From Selenomonadaceae bacterium (GTDB lineage: Bacteria; Bacillota; Negativicutes; Selenomonadales; Selenomonadaceae): a stretch of DNA of 44,442 nucleotides. Shown in pieces: positions 43,925-44,442 of the stretch; position 1 is the first letter of the stretch, and the number at the start of each line of letters is the position of its first letter. The notes under the pieces are model-generated. The model had not been told where the DNA came from. It did no database searches and saw nothing but the letters and a program-made list of their open reading frames with translations. The position numbers were made by a program, and so were the translations under genes. Location: contig JAFUXN010000049.1 of NCBI GenBank assembly GCA_017477125.1, positions 1-44,442 on the forward strand, read 5' to 3'.

Positions 43925-44442
43925 AAGGGGCGCCCGCCTATTCGCGTGGCGGCTCGCCCCATTTTTTCCCGGGCTCCCGAAATATTTTACGTCCCTAAAA
44001 AATTTTATCTGCACCTAAAAAATTTTAGCCGCCTTCAACCGTTGAAACGATGAACCTGGAAAGGACGAGCCGCCGCGAGCGGAGGCGCGCGCCCGACTTT
44101 TTCTTCGCCCCTCAACTGTTTAGCCGTCTTCAACCGTTGAAACGATGAACAGGGTAAGGGCGAGCCGCCCCGAGCGGGAGGCGGTCGCCCTATTTTTTCG
44201 CCGTACTCCTAAAATATTTTATCAGCCTTCAAACGTTGAGCAGAGGAACATGGAAAGGGCGCGCCGCCCCATCGGGAGGCGGGCGCCCATTTTTTTTTGT
44301 CGTACTCCTAAAATATTTTAGCCGCCTTCAACCGTTTAAACGATGAACCTGAAAAGGGCGAGCCGCCCCGAGCAGGAGGCGGGCGCCCGTTTTTTTTCGC
44401 CGAACTCCTAAAATATTTTAGCCGCATACAACCGTTGAAACG
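43925..44442. repeat. Palindrome array after hemB (about 95-100-bp units, runs off the window)
   Basis: The first hairpin, GGGGCGCCCGCC / GGCGGCTCGCCCC (43927-43960) followed by ATTTTTT, is a plausible terminator of hemB. Then four to five units follow, each with CAACCGTTGAAACGATGAAC (starting near 44036, 44131, 44230, 44329 and 44429), a GGGCGAGCCGCCCC / GAGGCGGGCGCCC hairpin, a T run, and an AT-rich CTCCTAAAATATTTTAGCC palindrome. The hairpins are inverted versions of the 1-790 family. The 520 bp hold no credible gene. The array continues past the window end. Confidence 0.85.

Overview
The window suggests a diderm Firmicute (Negativicutes, probably Selenomonadales-like). It has ExbB/ExbD/TonB, which need an outer membrane, yet it also has the Firmicute marker pair RNA polymerase delta subunit next to pyrG. 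It also carries large repeat-rich HExxH proteins of a kind I associate with Selenomonas-type genomes. No rRNA, tRNA, phage module, CRISPR array or complete insertion sequence was recognised.

Layout. 1-0.8 kb: intergenic array of nested palindromes. 0.9-17.7 kb: iron uptake and envelope redox island. On the + strand this holds exbB-exbD-tonB-FTR1, a decayed His-Xaa-Ser (hxs) RiPP-like cluster, P19, a DUF2318 Fe-S membrane protein, two FtsX/MacB-type permeases (the first preceded by a truncated duplicate), an ABC ATPase, an FMN-binding lipoprotein and apbE. On the - strand it holds a P-type-ATPase-like pseudoenzyme, a fused MsrAB, a TlpA-like thioredoxin, a 45-residue CxxC protein and a NapH-like polyferredoxin. 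17.7-24.6 kb: folB and folP, separated by a large frameshifted RTX-repeat/metallopeptidase gene. 24.7-28 kb: glucose/GlcNAc-type PTS transporter divergent from a DeoR regulator. 28-31.7 kb: DUF362 protein, CheX-like protein and a secreted-type metallopeptidase. 31.7-36 kb: argS, a small exported Ada-like zinc protein, a 39-bp hairpin array, rpoE (delta) and pyrG. 36-39.4 kb: a likely defence/DNA-modification island with an N4-cytosine-type methyltransferase, a BglII-like endonuclease, a DUF488 protein and two dual-OB-like proteins. 39.5-43.9 kb: AmrS-like radical SAM enzyme, murI, cobA-hemD and hemB. 43.9 kb to the end: another palindrome array.

How the genes work together. The FTR1/P19/DUF2318/permease/ATPase/thioredoxin set matches the Campylobacter Cj1658-Cj1663 (FetMP-type) iron system. 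The ApbE/FMN-binding/polyferredoxin set adds a plausible route for electrons across the membrane, and MsrAB-TlpA looks like an exported methionine-sulfoxide repair branch drawing on the same electrons. HemB and CobA-HemD make early tetrapyrrole intermediates.

The most unusual signals are these: (1) a GC-rich palindrome of the intergenic family sits inside cobA-hemD and adds about 73 in-frame residues in the middle of a conserved domain; (2) a P1B-ATPase-like protein with an intact frame has lost all its catalytic motifs; (3) the hxs cluster interrupts the iron operon, and all four of its genes carry deletions; (4) a BglII-type restriction-modification pair is coupled to DUF488 and two dual-OB-like proteins; (5) a region resembling the non-coding end of an IS200/IS605 element lies across the junction between the ABC ATPase and the FMN-binding gene. 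Several genes show internal deletions, so the raw reads should be checked before biology is inferred from them.
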